Shown: piece by piece, positions 63,691 through 64,000 of the stretch
Layout of the letters: each line of letters opens with the position of its first letter
Numbering within the stretch: the stretch's first letter is position 1
DNA from: Chloroflexota bacterium
Lineage (GTDB): Bacteria > Chloroflexota > Dehalococcoidia > Lucifugimonadales > Lucifugimonadaceae
Direction: 5' to 3'
Length of the DNA: 64,000 bases
NCBI GenBank assembly: GCA_027618835.1
Contig: JAQCHZ010000003.1
Coordinates: forward strand, 1 to 64,000
Translations under genes and position numbers: made by a program
The notes under the pieces: model-generated
Seen by the model: only the letters and a program-made list of their open reading frames with translations
Databases searched by the model: none
What the model was told of the DNA's origin: nothing

Positions 63691-63752
63691 GGTGCGGCAG
63701 GCCGAATGACCTCTGGTCCTAAGAGGCCGTGGGGCAGCAGGGTCGTCGCACC
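63691..63752 (+). ncRNA. Candidate bridge RNA core in the IS110 leader
   Basis: The 211 bp between the dnaN stop and the IS110-type transposase start are non-coding. They can fold with GGTGCG (63691-63696) pairing CGCACC (63747-63752) and an inner hairpin CCTCT / AGAGG (63710-63714 and 63722-63726) with a 7-base loop GGTCCTA. IS110 recombinases are known to use a bridge RNA encoded in the element's left non-coding end. The exact ends cannot be set here. Confidence 0.45.
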
Positions 63753-63837
63753 TATTCCTGAATAAGAGCCCGAACAGTTGCATGAGCATCGAAGCTCGCA
63801 TTACGCAAGGATGGGCCGTACCAGGAAGGAACAGAAC

Positions 63838-64000
63838 ATGAGCACCAACGCCGTATTCGCAGGCATCGATGTCTCGAAAGCACACCTTGACGTTGCGGTA
63901 CGTCCAGATGAAATTGAGTGGAGAAGCCCGAATACAGATACCGGAGCGAGAGAGGTCGCAGACAGGCTGAAGGATCCTCATCCTGACCTCGTTGTCCTGG
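63838..64000 (+). CDS. IS110-family DEDD transposase, N-terminal part (runs off window)
   Basis: The first 54 residues show VFAGIDVSKAHLDVAVRP, the N-terminal RuvC-like strand with the first catalytic Asp of IS110/IS1111 transposases. ATG at 63838 follows AGGAAGGA 8 bases upstream. The gene continues past 64000, so completeness is unknown. Confidence 0.9.
   Translation, partial: MSTNAVFAGIDVSKAHLDVAVRPDEIEWRSPNTDTGAREVADRLKDPHPDLVVL

Larger units (their letters stand above)
63627..64000 (+). mobile_element. IS110-family insertion sequence, left portion
   Basis: The element starts somewhere between the dnaN stop and the transposase ATG. IS110 elements have short or no inverted repeats, so the left end cannot be set from this window. 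Insertion is downstream of dnaN and does not disrupt it. Confidence 0.8.

Noticed and set aside
63565-63981. Minus-strand ORF across the dnaN end and IS leader
   Set aside because: It overlaps two well-supported features and shows no recognisable domain.
1-64000. CRISPR arrays
   Set aside because: No regularly spaced repeats or cas-like genes were seen.

Overview
The window looks like a chromosome segment of a free-living, heterotrophic, mostly aerobic bacterium of moderate GC. My best guess is a marine Chloroflexota of the SAR202 type. This rests on the gene families: an enolase-superfamily dehydratase, sulfatase, CaiB/MaoC/CoA-lyase genes, several NHL propellers, glycolate oxidase, many oxidoreductases, and a YknXYZ-like efflux system with no outer-membrane factor. 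No rRNA or ribosomal protein is present, so the assignment is inference.

Layout. 1-2430: the 3' end of a cytosine-C5 DNA methyltransferase, a converging nonsense-disrupted HhH-GPD (MIG/MutY-type) glycosylase, a 20-bp repeat pair and the decayed tail of a radical SAM/SPASM gene. 2430-14000: small-molecule catabolism (enolase superfamily, TIM-barrel isomerase, MFS carrier, HpcH/HpaI aldolase, three NHL propellers, PPOX flavoprotein, decayed DinB gene, Fur-type regulator, SRPBCC, PIG-L). 14000-21000: principal sigma factor, alcohol dehydrogenase, aminotransferase, class I FBP aldolase, M20 peptidase. 21000-33900: an SDR, an alanine/serine-glyoxylate-type aminotransferase, then a long minus-strand run with glycolate oxidase GlcD/E/F, two aldo/keto reductases, a Gfo/Idh oxidoreductase, a sulfatase and an alcohol dehydrogenase. 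33900-42300: gamma-glutamyltransferase, threonine synthase, aminotransferase, RDD protein, SDR, 2-hydroxyacid dehydrogenase and a nonsense-disrupted amidohydrolase.

42300-50600 reads as one minus-strand operon: secreted protein, response regulator, histidine kinase, long membrane-fusion adaptor, ABC ATPase, FtsX-type permease, small anchored protein, HAD phosphatase. Then come an orphan response regulator with an interrupted coiled-coil gene, tRNA-Arg(UCU), and a CoA-ester lyase / MaoC hydratase / CaiB CoA-transferase operon resembling C5-dicarboxyl-CoA pathways. Next are a dehydrogenase-like protein lacking its catalytic residues and a formate dehydrogenase whose in-frame UGA reads as selenocysteine, followed by a plausible bSECIS hairpin. 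The right end has DedA, a small HTH protein, a cytochrome c lipoprotein, LarB, dnaN and the 5' end of an IS110-type element whose leader may encode a bridge RNA.

Metabolic logic: glycolate oxidase would make glyoxylate, which the aminotransferase can convert to glycine; the CoA-lyase trio would release glyoxylate or pyruvate plus an acyl-CoA; formate dehydrogenase would oxidise C1 waste. An unusual number of otherwise conserved genes carry a single in-frame stop, a frameshift or a non-standard start. I report these as apparent lesions because sequencing error cannot be excluded from sequence alone.
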